DNA of 64,000 nt from NCBI RefSeq assembly GCF_004765795.1, contig NZ_SBIV01000005.1, forward strand, positions 1 through 64,000, read 5' to 3'. Under the pieces are notes generated by a model. It saw only the letters and a list, made by a program, of their open reading frames with translations. It made no database searches and was not told where the DNA came from. Position 1 is the first letter of the stretch. Each line of letters begins with the position of its first letter. Source of the stretch: Halorussus marinus (GTDB lineage Archaea; Halobacteriota; Halobacteria; Halobacteriales; Haladaptataceae). Positions 10,460 to 19,172 of this stretch are shown here, one piece after another. Made by a program: the position numbers and the translations under genes.

Positions 10460-11446
10460 CTACCAGTCGAGCGAGCCGCCCGACCGGTACTCGGTCACCT
10501 GGGTCTCGAAGAAGTTCTTCTCCTTGTTGAGGTCGGTCGCCTCCGACATCCACGGGAAGGGGTTGTCGGTGCCGTACGACGCCGGGAGGTCGAGCTGGCG
10601 GAGGCGACGGTCGGCGACGTACTCGACGTACTCGGCGAACTGCTCGGGGCCCATCCCGAGGATCTCGTCGGGGCAGGCCTCCCGGGCGTAGAGCTGTTCG
10701 AGCTCGACCGCCTCCTCGATCAGCGCCGCGATCTCGGCTCCGAACTCGTCGGTCCAGACGCCCGGGTGCTCCTCCCGGACGGTGTTGATGAGGTCGACCC
10801 CGAACGCGAGGTGGACCGACTCGTCGCGCATGATGTACTCGAACTGCTGGCCGATACCGACCATCTTGTTCTGTCGCTTGAGCCCGAGCATCATCGCGAA
10901 TCCGGCGTAGAAGAAGATGCCCTCCATGATGACGTAGAAGCCGACGAGGTCCCGGAGGAACGACCGGACGTCCGCGTCGGTCCGAAGCTCGAAGTCGTCG
11001 TCGAGAATGTCCTCGGTCAAATCGACGACGTACGCGTCTTTCTCCTCGATCGACGGCACCTCCTCGTACATGCCGTAGACGTAGTCGGGGTCGAGGCCGA
11101 GCGAGTCACAGCAGTAGATGAAGGTGTCGGTGTGGATGGCCTCCTCGTAGGCCTGCCTGAGGAGGTACTGACGACACTCCGGGCTGGTGACGTACTCGTA
11201 GAGCGCCAGCACGATGTTGTTGGCGGTCAGCGATTCGGCGGTCGAGAAGAACCCAAGATTCCACTCGACGAGCTGGCGCTCGGCGTCGGTCAGCGCGTCG
11301 CCGTTCCACTGATTGGCGTCCTCGCCCATCGGAATCTCCTCGGGCACCCAGTTGTTGTTCACGCCGGCGCGGTAGTACTCGCGCGCCCAGTCGTACTCGA
11401 TCGGCAGTATCTTGTTCGGGTCGGTCTTGTCGTCGTTCAGTATCAT
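10460..11446 (-). CDS. nrdB: ribonucleotide reductase small subunit, class Ic-like
   Basis: 328-residue R2 subunit that holds the metal cofactor for deoxyribonucleotide synthesis. Metal ligands are visible: Glu in GFFSTAES (first ligand, Glu where class Ia has Asp), Glu102 and His105 in EEAIHTD, Glu in IMEGIFFY, and Glu and His in RDESVHLAFG. The residue four after His105, where class Ia has the radical Tyr, is Phe109 (codon 11120-11122). Glu as first ligand plus Phe at the radical site is the pattern of the Mn/Fe enzyme of Chlamydia. The C-terminal tail ends in GGSLDW. It starts one base after nrdA ends and is surely cotranscribed with it. Confidence 0.93.
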   Translation of the reverse strand: MILNDDKTDPNKILPIEYDWAREYYRAGVNNNWVPEEIPMGEDANQWNGDALTDAERQLVEWNLGFFSTAESLTANNIVLALYEYVTSPECRQYLLRQAYEEAIHTDTFIYCCDSLGLDPDYVYGMYEEVPSIEEKDAYVVDLTEDILDDDFELRTDADVRSFLRDLVGFYVIMEGIFFYAGFAMMLGLKRQNKMVGIGQQFEYIMRDESVHLAFGVDLINTVREEHPGVWTDEFGAEIAALIEEAVELEQLYAREACPDEILGMGPEQFAEYVEYVADRRLRQLDLPASYGTDNPFPWMSEATDLNKEKNFFETQVTEYRSGGSLDW

Positions 11447-11447
11447 A

Positions 11448-13904
11448 TCACTGGCAGGCGTCGCAGGTCGGGTCCTCGACGTTCGGGAGGTCGGTTCGCT
11501 CGCGGTTCGACTCGGCGCTCGACTGATCCCGGGTCTGAGTCTTCCCGTACTCCGCCATGTCGACGGTGGACTTCTCGATCTGTGAGGCCCCGAGCGTCCG
11601 CAGGTAGTAGGTCGTCTTCAGCCCCAGCTCCCACGCGGTCTGGTAGACGTCGTCGAGCAGCGAGCCGTCGGTGGACGGGAAAAAGACGTTGTGCGAGACC
11701 GACTGATCGATCCACCGACCCCGGCGGGCGGTGAGCCGGAGCTGGTGGCGCGGGTCGATCTCGAACGCGCTCCGGTGGAGCTCTCGGATCGGTTCGGGGA
11801 TCGCCTCGATCTCCTGGATCGAGCCGTCGTGGAATTTGATCCGGTCGACCATCTCCTCGTCCCAGAGGCCCCGTTCGTCGAGGTCCGCGACGAGGCGGTC
11901 GTTGACGACCGTGAAGTCCCCGCTCATGTTCGACTTGACGTAGAGATTCGAGTAGACCGGCTCGATCGACGGCGTGGTGCCGGCGATGGTCGAGATGGTC
12001 GCGGTCGGCGCGACCGCCATCGTGTTCGAGTTCCGCATCCCGTGGTCGGCGACCGCCTCCCGCACCGGCCCCCAGTCGAGGCGCTCCTCGCGGGGCAGGG
12101 GAATCTCGCGGCCGCGTTCTTCTTCGAGCAGGTCGAGAGTGTCCTGGGGGAGGATACCCCGATCCCACTTCGAGTCCTCGAACGAAGGGTAAGCACCGCG
12201 CTCGGCCGCCAGCTCCGCCGAGCTCCGGATGGCGTGGTAGGAGACCAGCTCCTGGGACGCGTCGGCGAACTCGACCGCCGCCTCCGAAGCGAACGGGATC
12301 CCGCGTTCGAGCAGGGCCTCGTGGAACCCCATCACGCCCATCCCGACCGGGCGGTGGCGCATGTTCGAGCGCTCGGCCTCGTCGGTGGGGTAGAAGTTGA
12401 GGTCGACAACGTTGTCGAGCATCCGCATCCCGGTCTCGACGGTCTCCCGGAGCTTCTCGCGGTCGAGGCCGAGCGCCGCGTTCCCGTCGGTCCCTTCCGA
12501 CGGGACGCGCTCGGCCGCCGGCTCGACGTGCTTCGAGAGGTTCACCGACCCGAGGTTGCAGACGGCGTGTTCGTCCTCGCTCGTGTTGAGCGTGATCTCG
12601 GTACAGAGGTTCGAGGAGTGGACGACGCCCTCGTGGTCCTGGGGCGACCGGACGTTACAGGGGTCTTTGAACGTGATCCACGGGTGACCGGTCTCGAACA
12701 GCCTGGTGAGCGTCTCGCGCCAGAGCTCGGCGGCGTCGACCGTCTCGTACTGGCGGAGCTCGCCAGCCTCGGCCTTCCGCTCGTACTCGCGATATAGCTC
12801 CTCGAACTCCTCGCCGTACGTGTCGTGGAGTTCGGGCACCTCGTCGGGCGAGAACAGTGTCCACTGCTCGTCAGCCCGCACCCGCTTCATGAACAGATCC
12901 GGAATCCACGCCGCGGTGTTCATGTCGTGGGTCCGGCGGCGCTCGTCGCCGGTGTTGCGTCGCAGGTCGACGAAGGCCGGGAAGTCGAGGTGCCAGCACG
13001 CCAGATACGCGCAGGCCGCGCCGCGGCGCTTGCCCGAGCGGTTGATCGCCGCGGTCACGTCGTTCGAGATCTTGAGGAACGGGACGACGCCGGTCGACTC
13101 GACGCCGGTCGACTCGATGAGCGACCCGGCGGCCCGGATCGGCGTCCAGTCGTTGCCGAGCCCGCCGCTCCACTTCGAGAGCCGAGCGTGGCCCTTGTAG
13201 GCGTCGAAGATGCCGGCGAGGTCGTCGGGCACGGTCGTCAGGTAACACGAACTCAGTTGGGCGTGGGTCGTCCCGGCGTGGAACAGCGTCGGGCTCGACG
13301 GGACGAACCGGAGCGTCGACATGAGCTCGTAAAACTCGCGGGCGCGGGCCTCGCGGTCGGCGACCGGTTCGGCCAGCGCGAGCCCCATCGCCACGCGCAT
13401 CCAGAACGCCTGCGGGAGTTCGAGGCGCTCGCCGTCGGCGGTCTGGAGGAAGTACCGCTGGTAGAGAGTGTCCAGCGCCATGTAGTCGAACAGTTCGTCG
13501 CGCTCGACCGCGAGCGACTCCGCGAGTGCTTCGAGGTCGAAGGCGAGCATGCGCTCGTCGAGCAGGCCGTCTTCGACGCCTCTCTCGACGTTCTCGGCGA
13601 AGCTCTCGCGGGCGGCCGCCGCAAAGTCGTCGGGAACCGTCCCGACGACTTCGCGGTAGTAGCGCTCGCGGAACGCCGCGGCCGCGATCCGCTTGTAGGC
13701 AGGATCGCGCTCGATCCGGGCGGTCAGCGCGTCGATCACCGCGTCGTACAGTTCCTCGATCGAGGCGTCCTCGTAGAGGTTCCGTTCGATCTCGGTGGCG
13801 AGGTCGTCGAACACCGGGTCGGTGAGTACGTCCTCGCGTCCCGTTCGTGCGCGGTCGAGGACCGCGCGGATCGTCTCGGTGGTGGAAGTCGTCGTCTGAT
13901 TCAT
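11448..13904 (-). CDS. nrdA: ribonucleotide reductase large subunit
   Basis: 818-residue catalytic R1 subunit. Active-site pieces are present: LSSCYLTTVPDDL (redox Cys), SNLCTEITLNTSEDEHAVCN (substrate Asn, thiyl Cys, Glu and second redox Cys), TYYLRTLGASQIEKS (radical-relay tyrosines) and the C-terminal CDAC pair. The N terminus goes straight into the helical domain before the barrel; the roughly 90-residue ATP-cone that gives dATP feedback in many class I enzymes is not seen. The ATG at 13904 is used, since the frame upstream has no coding character. A TATA-like GGATAAAGC lies at 14026-14034, giving a leader near 100 bases. Confidence 0.95.
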   Translation of the reverse strand: MNQTTTSTTETIRAVLDRARTGREDVLTDPVFDDLATEIERNLYEDASIEELYDAVIDALTARIERDPAYKRIAAAAFRERYYREVVGTVPDDFAAAARESFAENVERGVEDGLLDERMLAFDLEALAESLAVERDELFDYMALDTLYQRYFLQTADGERLELPQAFWMRVAMGLALAEPVADREARAREFYELMSTLRFVPSSPTLFHAGTTHAQLSSCYLTTVPDDLAGIFDAYKGHARLSKWSGGLGNDWTPIRAAGSLIESTGVESTGVVPFLKISNDVTAAINRSGKRRGAACAYLACWHLDFPAFVDLRRNTGDERRRTHDMNTAAWIPDLFMKRVRADEQWTLFSPDEVPELHDTYGEEFEELYREYERKAEAGELRQYETVDAAELWRETLTRLFETGHPWITFKDPCNVRSPQDHEGVVHSSNLCTEITLNTSEDEHAVCNLGSVNLSKHVEPAAERVPSEGTDGNAALGLDREKLRETVETGMRMLDNVVDLNFYPTDEAERSNMRHRPVGMGVMGFHEALLERGIPFASEAAVEFADASQELVSYHAIRSSAELAAERGAYPSFEDSKWDRGILPQDTLDLLEEERGREIPLPREERLDWGPVREAVADHGMRNSNTMAVAPTATISTIAGTTPSIEPVYSNLYVKSNMSGDFTVVNDRLVADLDERGLWDEEMVDRIKFHDGSIQEIEAIPEPIRELHRSAFEIDPRHQLRLTARRGRWIDQSVSHNVFFPSTDGSLLDDVYQTAWELGLKTTYYLRTLGASQIEKSTVDMAEYGKTQTRDQSSAESNRERTDLPNVEDPTCDACQ

Positions 13905-14133
13905 GGGTGGTCGGCCGGACCGGACGTCGGCGTCGATACGGCGAGCGACAGCGTTGCCACTGTTCGGCGTCGAGCGGCTGACTCGTCCGATTTCCGGCCG
14001 TACCAGTTGGTGTTCGCCCCGACCCGGATAAAGCTTTCCAACACTACTTTCAGAAGTACAAGTTAGATTTACCGAGCGAGTGACTCGCGAAACCGACCTC
14101 CCCATTTACGGTCCTCACCGTCGAACGGGGAGC

Positions 14134-14304
14134 GTGAGCAAACAGCTAGAGATAGTCGAGTCGGGGAGCCAGAAGCAGGCCGAGAGCACGGCCAACAACC
14201 GAATCAGAGCGTACGAAGAGGACGGCTACGACCTCGTCGATCAGGAGATCGGCCTCGGGTCGAACGGGGTCACGATACTGCTCGTCTTCGAGTCGGTCGA
14301 GTAG
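14134..14304 (+). CDS. small conserved-looking protein
   Basis: 56-residue acidic protein beginning with GTG (MSKQLEIVESGSQKQAEST) and ending in two predicted strands (VTILLVFESVE). I do not recognise a named family. The start follows from a TATA-like ATTTAC at 14104-14109, centred 27 bases upstream, which predicts a leaderless mRNA. It is divergent from nrdA and convergent with the TRASH-Lrp gene. Confidence 0.65.
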   Translation: MSKQLEIVESGSQKQAESTANNRIRAYEEDGYDLVDQEIGLGSNGVTILLVFESVE

Positions 14305-14328
14305 GCGAACTCGGGGCCGGCGGCCGGA

Positions 14329-14919
14329 TCAGGCCGCCTCTCTCATCTCCTCGTACTGCTGTTCGAATCGCGCCAGACAGGACGAACAGCAAAACTGGTA
14401 GAGGTCGCCGTCGATCCGGGTCGACTCGCCCTCGCTGGTGACGGTGTTGCCACACTCGTCACACTCGAGGGCGAACTCCGCGCCCTCGGGTTCTGGCGAC
14501 CACGACGACTCCGCGAGCAGGTCGACGTCGTACGACCGGATCGCGTCGGTGTCGAGCGAGTCCGCGAGTAGCGGCTCGACCGCGCCGTCTTCGAGTCTGG
14601 CGTGGAACACCACCCGGCCGTCGGCGGTGACGAAGACGTGTTCGACCGAGTCGAGCGCTTCGACGCGCTCGCGGACGTCGGCGACCCGACCGGGTTCGAT
14701 CCGGAGGTCGACGAGCACCGCGATCCCTTCCGAGAGGAGCGAGCGATCGAGATCGACGGTGAACTGCTGGATGACGCCGAGTTCGCGCATGCGGTCGATG
14801 CGGTCGGAGACCGTCGGCGGCGAGAGTTCTACAGCGTCCGCGATCTCGTTGTACGGTCGGCGGGCGTTCGCGACGAGCAACTGGAGAATTTCGAGGTCGG
14901 TTTCGTCGAGTTCCCTCAT
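14329..14919 (-). CDS. Lrp/AsnC regulator with C-terminal TRASH metal domain
   Basis: 196-residue regulator. Residues 1-60 are an AsnC-type helix-turn-helix (LDETDLEILQLLVANARRPYN), about 65-140 are the Lrp ligand/oligomer domain, and about 150-196 form a TRASH domain with ECDECG, then CCSSC, the paired cysteines that bind metal. In Halobacterium a protein of this architecture senses copper and controls the CopA-type exporter. The copA gene here is 10 kb away, so copper sensing is a good inference. It is transcribed alone between two rightward genes. Confidence 0.88.
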   Translation of the reverse strand: MRELDETDLEILQLLVANARRPYNEIADAVELSPPTVSDRIDRMRELGVIQQFTVDLDRSLLSEGIAVLVDLRIEPGRVADVRERVEALDSVEHVFVTADGRVVFHARLEDGAVEPLLADSLDTDAIRSYDVDLLAESSWSPEPEGAEFALECDECGNTVTSEGESTRIDGDLYQFCCSSCLARFEQQYEEMREAA

Positions 14920-15084
14920 TGGTACGCACTCGCGTGTCCACCGTCAAACATGTTTCGGCGCCGCGGCCCCGACCCGGTCCGGGGCGCGATCGGCGCGGGA
15001 CGGGGGCGTCCCGGCGATCCCCTTACTCTCCTTAATACTCCTTGCAGAAACGCTTTTGAGGGGAAACGTCGTCGAATGGTAAAC

Positions 15085-15516
15085 ATGTCTATCGACGGAG
15101 CCGCGGCCGACGACATCACGTACGTCCAGAAGGCGTGCGCGTACATCACCCGGGGCGAGCGCGAACTGCTCGCGTTCGAGGGCCCGGGCCACGACGGCCT
15201 CCAGATCCCGAAGGGGACCATCGAGGCGGGCGAGACGCCCCGGGAGGCGGTGTTTCGGGAGGTCGCCGAGGAGAGCGGGCTCGGCGCGCTCGCCGACACG
15301 CGCCACCTCGCGACCGACGTGTGGCGCCGCAGGCCGGCGCGGCGGTACGTCCGCCACTTCTTCCACGCGACCGTCCACGACCCCCGCGACCGGTGGACTC
15401 ACACCGTGACCGGGTCGGGCGAGGAGGTCGGCGCGGAGTTCGAGTTCTCGTGGGTCGACCTCCCGGCCGACGAGGAATTCGCGCTCGCGCTCGACGACTA
15501 CGTCCACCTGCTGTAG
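15085..15516 (+). CDS. Nudix hydrolase
   Basis: 143-residue hydrolase of nucleoside-diphosphate-linked substrates. The full Nudix box is present: G at KGTIEAGE, then REAVFREVAEESGL, with the metal-binding REVxEE. The preceding LLAFEGPGHDGLQIPKG resembles the diadenosine-polyphosphate hydrolase branch, but the substrate cannot be told from sequence. Two ATGs, at 15076 and 15085, are possible; the second fits a TATA-like GCTTTTGA at 15052-15059 better. Confidence 0.87.
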   Translation: MSIDGAAADDITYVQKACAYITRGERELLAFEGPGHDGLQIPKGTIEAGETPREAVFREVAEESGLGALADTRHLATDVWRRRPARRYVRHFFHATVHDPRDRWTHTVTGSGEEVGAEFEFSWVDLPADEEFALALDDYVHLL

Positions 15517-15562
15517 GATCGACTCGCGGAAAATCCCGGAGGCCGCGGCCCCGCGCCCGGCG

Positions 15563-16300
15563 TCAGTCGCCGGTCGCTTCGGGGGTCGGACCGTCGAACT
15601 CGGGCGACCGAACGGGGTCGGCGCGGTCGTCGGCGCGCTCGGCTTCGTCCAGCGCGCGGATGTTCGCGAACAGGAAGCCGGCGAAGCCGACGCGGATCAG
15701 CACCGAGATGTAGTGGTTGATGAGAATGTCTCCGAACTTCGTGAACGCTCCCGCGTCCGAGATGAACGCGTACGCGATGAGCATCGCGAGGAGGAAAAGC
15801 AGGAGGTTTCGGGCCTTCCAGTGGAGCAGTCGCCGATCGGCCGAGCGGTTTTGGGCCGTCTCCCAGATCGGCCCCACGAACAGGTACGCGACGAAAACGT
15901 GCCCGCCAATGACGATCAGCGTCGAGACGAGCGTCACCAGACCGCCCGCTCTGGCGCCGAAGTTGAACGCAAGGACCTGCACTGCGGGGGCGGCGGTCAC
16001 GATCGCGAGGTTCCGGCGCTTCGCACCGGCGAGCTTCGCGGTGACGAACCACAGTAACGAGTAGGCGAACACGTCGTTGGCGACGTTCGGCAGGGCGAAA
16101 AAGTAGCCGTGAGCCGAAAACGCGCCCACGCCGGCGGCCGCGAGGAAACTGCACACGGTACTGACGGCCATGACCGCCACGACGAGCCGACAGTAGTGAT
16201 GGAGCCGCTGTGGAATCCGGCGGAGCCACAGGAGCAAGACCGCGAGGGTGACCGCGTACGCGACGCCGCCGACCGCGTACAGGGTCGGTTCGTCAATCAT
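15563..16300 (-). CDS. microbial opsin homologue lacking the retinal lysine
   Basis: 245-residue seven-helix membrane protein of the type I rhodopsin family. The last two helices align with bacteriorhodopsin: helix F begins with the shared RN, and helix G contains [12 protein letters not shown] where rhodopsins have AKVGFG. The Schiff-base Lys is replaced by Arg203 (codon CGC at 15692-15694), the helix G counter-ion Asp by Ser199, and the Trp/Tyr/Pro residues lining the retinal pocket in helix F are gone. It should not bind retinal covalently. Its ATG lies eight bases inside the end of the transducer gene upstream, the same order as htrI-sopI and htrII-sopII. Lysine-less opsins have been noted in haloarchaea; function is unknown. 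Confidence 0.82.
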   Translation of the reverse strand: MIDEPTLYAVGGVAYAVTLAVLLLWLRRIPQRLHHYCRLVVAVMAVSTVCSFLAAAGVGAFSAHGYFFALPNVANDVFAYSLLWFVTAKLAGAKRRNLAIVTAAPAVQVLAFNFGARAGGLVTLVSTLIVIGGHVFVAYLFVGPIWETAQNRSADRRLLHWKARNLLLFLLAMLIAYAFISDAGAFTKFGDILINHYISVLIRVGFAGFLFANIRALDEAERADDRADPVRSPEFDGPTPEATGD

Positions 16301-17891
16301 CGCTTCCCCCCACTGGCGCGCCGGACGGAGACGCGGCGATCGGGTCGTCTTCGTCGCCGGAGTCTCGGGTCTCGAACGAACTCAGCATCTCGCGGAGGTC
16401 CGCGGTCCGGTCGGCGAGCGTATCGGTTCGCTCGCGGACGTCGGCCATCGTCGCCGCGGTCTCGTCGGCGGTCGCCGCGAGGTCCTCGGATCGGTCCGCG
16501 ACCTCCACGGCGACCTCGCGGACGGTCTCGACCGCGACCGCGACCTCCTCGGTCGCGGCCGCACCGTCGTCGGTCGCGCGGTTGATCTCCGCCATCGCGT
16601 CGTCGACGTCGGTGACCGTGTCGGTCAGTCCCTGCAGGGTCTGGCCCGTCGCCGTCACGGTTTCGACGCTCTCGTCGATGCGACGTCTGGTGTCGTCCAT
16701 CTCCCGAGTCACGTCGGTGACGTCGCCCCGAACGGTCTCGATGATACTGCTTATCTGATCGACCGCGTCCTGGGTCTCGGCCGCGAGTTGCTTGATTTCG
16801 TCCGCGACGACCGCGAAGCCGTCGCCTTCAGCGTCGGCGCGGGCGGCCTCGATGTTGGCGTTCAGCGCCAGCAGGCCGGTCTGCTCGGCGATGTCGTCGA
16901 TGAGTCCCGTCGTCTCGCCGACTTCTTCCATCCGTTCGTCGAGGTTGTCGACCAGCCGTCCGAGTTCGGTCACCGCCTCCTCGATCCGGTCGATCGCGTC
17001 GATCGCCTCCTCGGCGCGCTCGGCGCCGGCCTCGCCGGCCTCGGCGGCGTCGGTCGCTCGGTCGGCGACCTCGTCGGTCGTCGAGGCGACTTCCTCGATC
17101 GTCGCCGACAGGTCGTTGGCCTCCTCGACCGCGCTTTCGAGCTGGTCGGCCTGACTCGCGACGTCGTCGGCCAGCGACCGGATGTCCGCGGCGAGCGACT
17201 CGTGGCGCCGCTCGACCGCCGCGGCGTCGTCCGCGACCGCGGTGCTCGTGGTCTCGACCTCGGCGGCGAACGCGATGATCTCCTCGACGGTGGCGGACAG
17301 ATCGGTCGCCATCTCCTCGTAGGCGGCGCCAATCCGTTCGATCGCCTCGATGTCGGTGTCCGTGTCGAGGCGGTGGCTGAAGTCGCCCTCGGCGGCCGAG
17401 GCCATCGCGTCGCCGACGTCCTCGGCCCGTTCGAGCAGGCGTTCGCTTCGCTCTTCGGCTTCCCGCTGGGCGGCCTCCGCGCGCTCTTGAGCGCGCTCGG
17501 CCTCTTCGCGGGCGGTCTCGGACTCCGCGAACGCCTCGTCGAGCGATCGCCGCATGCTGTCGAACGACGCCGCCAGACGGCCGAACTCGTCGGGGCGGTC
17601 GCTCTCGGGGGTGACGTCGAGATCGCCCGACTCGATGGCTTCGGCCGCGGCGGTGAGGTTCCGGAGTTCGACGCCGACGCTCCCGGCCAGAACGATACCG
17701 AGCAGACCGATATGAAGCGCGAGGACGAACAGCGTGGCGGCGACCGCCTGCCCCCCGGTCGCGCCGACGCGCGAGACGTCCATCGCGAAGAGGACGCCGA
17801 ACACGACGGTCGCCCCGAGCGCGACCCCCAGCGCCGCGCCGATTCGGCGGCTGTACTTCTGCAAGATCCAGTCTACGGATACAGTTGTCAT
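16293..17891 (-). CDS. Htr-type methyl-accepting transducer
   Basis: 532-residue membrane transducer for taxis. Two membrane helices (about residues 18-40 and 52-75) are joined by a very short outer loop of about 11 residues, as in the rhodopsin partners HtrI and HtrII, so there is no ligand-binding domain. HAMP-like segments follow, then a long coiled coil and the signalling tip [20 protein letters not shown] with [16 protein letters not shown]. The ATG at 17891 follows a TATA element at 17919-17928. The next gene is the lysine-less opsin, overlapping by eight bases; a complex of the two is the natural inference. Confidence 0.9.
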   Translation of the reverse strand: MTTVSVDWILQKYSRRIGAALGVALGATVVFGVLFAMDVSRVGATGGQAVAATLFVLALHIGLLGIVLAGSVGVELRNLTAAAEAIESGDLDVTPESDRPDEFGRLAASFDSMRRSLDEAFAESETAREEAERAQERAEAAQREAEERSERLLERAEDVGDAMASAAEGDFSHRLDTDTDIEAIERIGAAYEEMATDLSATVEEIIAFAAEVETTSTAVADDAAAVERRHESLAADIRSLADDVASQADQLESAVEEANDLSATIEEVASTTDEVADRATDAAEAGEAGAERAEEAIDAIDRIEEAVTELGRLVDNLDERMEEVGETTGLIDDIAEQTGLLALNANIEAARADAEGDGFAVVADEIKQLAAETQDAVDQISSIIETVRGDVTDVTREMDDTRRRIDESVETVTATGQTLQGLTDTVTDVDDAMAEINRATDDGAAATEEVAVAVETVREVAVEVADRSEDLAATADETAATMADVRERTDTLADRTADLREMLSSFETRDSGDEDDPIAASPSGAPVGGSDD

Positions 17892-17918
17892 TTGCCAAAA
17901 CCGTATTCCCAAATTCAA

Positions 17919-17928
17919 CTTTTAAACT
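17919..17928 (-). promoter_or_regulatory. TATA element of the htr-opsin operon
   Basis: AAGTTTAAAA on the minus strand, about 33 bases before the transducer ATG. The rest of 17892-18095 is AT-richer than average and holds no gene. Confidence 0.55.
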
Positions 17929-18095
17929 TTTGGACCTAAGTATCAGACGAGATAATAGACTCTATATCCGAGGACTGGACGGATGAACGGGGGACTTCGA
18001 GGCGCCCGTTTCGAGGCCGTTAGCACCGCGTGGTCGGTTGGTCGCCGGGCGGCGTCGACGAATCGGCGAGTCCGAACCAGTTACGCACCGCCGTG

Positions 18096-19172
18096 TCAGG
18101 CGATTTCGTCGGCGATCGCCACCGCCTCGTCGAGCCCGAGTTCGCGGTCGGCCGCATCGAGCCGGTCGAGGAGCCGGCGGACGCGCTCGTCGGTCGGCTC
18201 TCGGCCGGCCCGTTCGAGCAACCGGCGCGCCCCACCGCGGCCCGTCGCGGCGCCGAACAGGAGCCGGCGTTCGCCGCCGAACCGCGCGGGGTCGAACGGC
18301 TCGAAGGCGCTCGGCTCGGCCAGCATCGCGGCGGTGTGGAGCCCGGACTCGTGGGCGAACGCGTCCTCGCCGAGCAGTGGCGCGGTCGGGGCCACGTCCT
18401 CGCCGAGCGCGTCGAGAACCGCGCGCGCGCCGGGCAGTAGCGACCCCTCGTCGAGCCCGACGTCGACGCATTCGTCGCCGGCCAGCGCCGACGCGGCGAC
18501 CGCCTCCAGCGAGGCGTTGCCCGCGCGCTCGCCGAGCCCGGCCACCGACACGTCGGCCTTCGCGACCCCGCATCGGGCGGCCGCCAGCGTGTTCGCGGTG
18601 GCGACCCCGAGGTCGTCGTGGAAGTGGACCCCGACCCGTTCGAGGTCCGTATCGAGCGCGTCGAGGCGCTCGACCACCCCCGTCGGCGTCCGGCTCCCGA
18701 CGGTGTCGGCGACGGTGTAGAGGTCCGCGTCGACCGCCCCGAACAGGTCGTCGAGGGCGCCCGGATCGGTCCGGAAGCCGTCCATCGCGTCGAAGTGGAC
18801 GCCGAGACCGGCCTCGCGGGCGCGGTCCGCGGCCGCCGTCGCGGCCGCGGTCAGCTCCACGCGATCTTTCCCGAGGACGTGTTCGAGCTGTCGGTCGCTG
18901 GTCGGGGCGAAGACGTTCACGACGTCGACGCCGGCCTCGATCGCCGCGTCGACGTCGCCCGGGACCGCGCGAGCGATCCCCGTCGTCGCCGCGTCGAGGT
19001 CGAGGCGGTCACAGACCCGGGCGGTCCGATCGTCCGCGACCGGGAAGCCGACCTGCACGTACTCGACGCCGAGCGCGTCGAGTTCGCGGGCGGCCGCGAC
19101 CTTCCGGTCGACCGAGTACTCGACGCCGGGACGCTGTTCGCCCTCCCTGAGCGTCAGATCGAGGAGCTTCAC
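18096..19172 (-). CDS. LeuA-like (DRE-TIM) acyl-CoA condensing enzyme
   Basis: 358-residue TIM-barrel enzyme of the isopropylmalate/citramalate/homocitrate synthase family. Motifs in order: LLDLTLREGEQRPGV (metal and base residues at the N terminus), VHFHDDLGVATANTLAA (metal-binding HxH), VAGLGERAGNASLE and HESGLHTAAML. It stops there, without the LeuA regulatory domain, like NifV/homocitrate synthases. The keto-acid substrate cannot be told. The GTG start overlaps the CoA-transferase stop (GTGA), so the two are made together at the end of an ABC-transporter operon. This context is catabolic, so leucine synthesis is unlikely. Confidence 0.8.
   Translation of the reverse strand: MKLLDLTLREGEQRPGVEYSVDRKVAAARELDALGVEYVQVGFPVADDRTARVCDRLDLDAATTGIARAVPGDVDAAIEAGVDVVNVFAPTSDRQLEHVLGKDRVELTAAATAAADRAREAGLGVHFDAMDGFRTDPGALDDLFGAVDADLYTVADTVGSRTPTGVVERLDALDTDLERVGVHFHDDLGVATANTLAAARCGVAKADVSVAGLGERAGNASLEAVAASALAGDECVDVGLDEGSLLPGARAVLDALGEDVAPTAPLLGEDAFAHESGLHTAAMLAEPSAFEPFDPARFGGERRLLFGAATGRGGARRLLERAGREPTDERVRRLLDRLDAADRELGLDEAVAIADEIA

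Noticed and set aside
15563-16300. Calling the opsin a working sensory rhodopsin
   Set aside because: The lysine, counter-ion and pocket residues are missing, so light sensing by retinal is not supported.
18096-19172. Calling the LeuA-like gene leuA (leucine synthesis)
   Set aside because: No regulatory domain and no leuBCD; the gene is fused by overlap to a CoA-transferase in a transport operon.
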